From NCBI GenBank assembly GCA_934754855.1, contig CAKVJR010000104.1, positions 1-6,179 of the forward strand: 6,179 bases of DNA, in the 5' to 3' direction. Within the stretch, counting starts at the first letter, position 1, and each line of letters opens with the position of its first letter. The notes beneath the pieces are model-generated. The model was given only the letters and a program-made list of their open reading frames with translations, made no database searches and was not told the origin of the DNA. This stretch comes from an uncultured Candidatus Melainabacteria bacterium. Its GTDB lineage: Bacteria; Cyanobacteriota; Vampirovibrionia; Gastranaerophilales; Gastranaerophilaceae. Below, in pieces: positions 5,523-6,179 of this stretch. Position numbers and translations under genes: made by a program.

Positions 5523-5747
5523 ATGAGTCTATTGTCAAAATTTTACCACAGACGATATATGAGAAAAACTCTTGAACAACGTGCAAAAAATGCCGAAAAT
5601 AACGTCGAAGAAAATATCGACAACACAAGACGCTCCCTTTTAAGCACGGACGAAACTTATGAATCCGCAAATTCTGGATTTTTCGCCTCGGCAGGAGAAG
5701 TTATCGAACAGGGAAATAACAATAACAACGGTAATTTCTTTATATAA
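5523..5747 (+). CDS. Hypothetical 74-residue protein with Asn-rich tail
   Basis: I recognise no family. Expression is well supported: an extended -10 promoter, SD AAAGGAG (5511-5517) 5 nt before ATG, and a strong terminator 17 nt after the stop. The N-terminus is basic (residues 1-20, with HRRYMRK at 9-15). The middle is polar and probably helical, rich in Glu, Asn and Arg (18-40). The tail is low-complexity, with NNNNN (65-69) from AAT/AAC codons, ending NGNFFI. There is no signal peptide, membrane segment or cysteine. It is divergent from the symporter gene with overlapping promoters and convergent with the beta-lactamase-like gene. A small RNA- or membrane-associated accessory protein is possible, but nothing here proves a role. 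Confidence 0.6.
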   Translation: MSLLSKFYHRRYMRKTLEQRAKNAENNVEENIDNTRRSLLSTDETYESANSGFFASAGEVIEQGNNNNNGNFFI

Positions 5748-5763
5748 AAACTTTCATTAACTC

Positions 5764-5794
5764 AAAAAAGACCGCCTATGTGACGGTCTTTTTT
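5764..5794. terminator. Strong bidirectional intrinsic terminator
   Basis: AAAAAAGACCG (5764-5774) and CGGTCTTTTTT (5784-5794) form a perfect 11-bp inverted repeat with a 9-nt loop. The 5-bp GC-rich core (GACCG/CGGTC) is flanked by A6 and T6, so a stem plus U-run is made on either strand. It lies between the stops of the 74-residue ORF (5747) and the convergent beta-lactamase-like gene (5813), serving both. Confidence 0.93.
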
Positions 5795-5812
5795 ATTTAA
5801 GTTTTTAAAAAA

Positions 5813-6179
5813 TTAATTTAAGTTTCTGCTTTCCATCGCATTATAAACTGCTTGAGATGCTCTTACGACGAAATCTTTGCCGTTCGGATTGTTGTAAGGA
5901 CGTCTTGCCATAATCGCAACAACGTATCTGTGACCGTTTGCAGTTGTAACAATACCTGCATCACCCAACATGTGACCGATATCGCCTGTTTTGTGCCAAC
6001 ATTTTGCACCTGAGCCTAAACCAGCAACGAGCAATCTGTTATTCTTAACATGTCCCATATAATCAAGGATTTTTTCTCTCGAATCTGCTGACAAGAATTC
6101 ATCGTTTCCAATGTTATAAAGCATTCTTGCCAAGTCTGCTGTCGTTGTGTAATTTGTACCTTTCATATCAGGAAGCCAG
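5813..6179 (-). CDS. Class A beta-lactamase-like serine hydrolase, C-terminal part (5' end outside window)
   Basis: The frame is open to the right edge. The first in-frame Met (6164-6166) is internal, because Trp-Leu-Pro-Asp precedes it and the family match continues across it. About 121 residues are visible. They carry GTNYTTTADLARML (the post-omega-loop helix region, where the family has a TTT/DLA pattern), a substrate-pocket HKTGDIG with the Lys-Thr-Gly triad encoded at 5984-5992, then GDAGIV and YVVAIMA, the antiparallel beta-strands flanking KTG. The catalytic Ser-x-x-Lys, SDN and omega-loop Glu would lie outside the window, so activity on beta-lactams cannot be judged. Many bacteria encode housekeeping members of this superfamily that act in the periplasm. 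The gene ends 19 nt from the shared terminator. Confidence 0.8.
   Translation of the reverse strand, partial: WLPDMKGTNYTTTADLARMLYNIGNDEFLSADSREKILDYMGHVKNNRLLVAGLGSGAKCWHKTGDIGHMLGDAGIVTTANGHRYVVAIMARRPYNNPNGKDFVVRASQAVYNAMESRNLN

Overview
The window is AT-rich bacterial DNA with short intergenic gaps and mostly ordinary metabolic genes, nearly all on the minus strand. Most starts carry a Shine-Dalgarno (SD) site. The gene set (biotin-dependent oxaloacetate decarboxylase or pyruvate carboxylase parts, D-2-hydroxyacid dehydrogenase, dicarboxylate/amino-acid symporter) suggests a fermentative host-associated anaerobe. A gut lineage such as Gastranaerophilales (non-photosynthetic Cyanobacteria relatives) is my best guess. 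It rests on sequence flavour only, and I hold it weakly.

Layout, left to right. Positions 1-2085 (minus) hold a three-gene cluster read birA -> oadG -> oadA/pycB-like. The monofunctional biotin-protein ligase overlaps the small membrane subunit OadG by 7 nt. After a 26-nt gap comes the carboxyltransferase subunit, whose C-terminus runs off the left edge. The logic is coherent: the ligase attaches biotin to the carrier used by the carboxyltransferase, and OadG would tether that enzyme to a membrane Na+-pump complex. The beta subunit and the biotin-carrier domain are not in view. Positions 2168-2581 (minus) encode a stand-alone receiver domain with a complete phosphorylation site. It may be co-transcribed with birA.

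Positions 2582-2991 separate two blocks. A divergent promoter pair lies here, then a 52-residue plus-strand ORF and a long imperfect inverted repeat between the two convergent genes. Positions 2992-5403 (minus) hold a symporter of the glutamate/dicarboxylate (SDF) family, followed 45 nt downstream by a D-2-hydroxyacid dehydrogenase.

Positions 5404-5522 hold back-to-back promoters with overlapping -35 boxes. The rightward one drives an asparagine-rich 74-residue ORF with a leader hairpin. A strong bidirectional terminator (5764-5794) then separates that ORF from the 3' part of a class A beta-lactamase-like gene that enters from the right edge on the minus strand.

I see no CRISPR array, rRNA, tRNA, insertion sequence, phage gene or recognisable defence system. 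No stretch longer than 300 bases lacks a gene. The least explained items are the two small plus-strand ORFs, the 69-bp inverted repeat, and the pattern in which the two genes lacking an SD site each have a -10-like box directly before the ATG.
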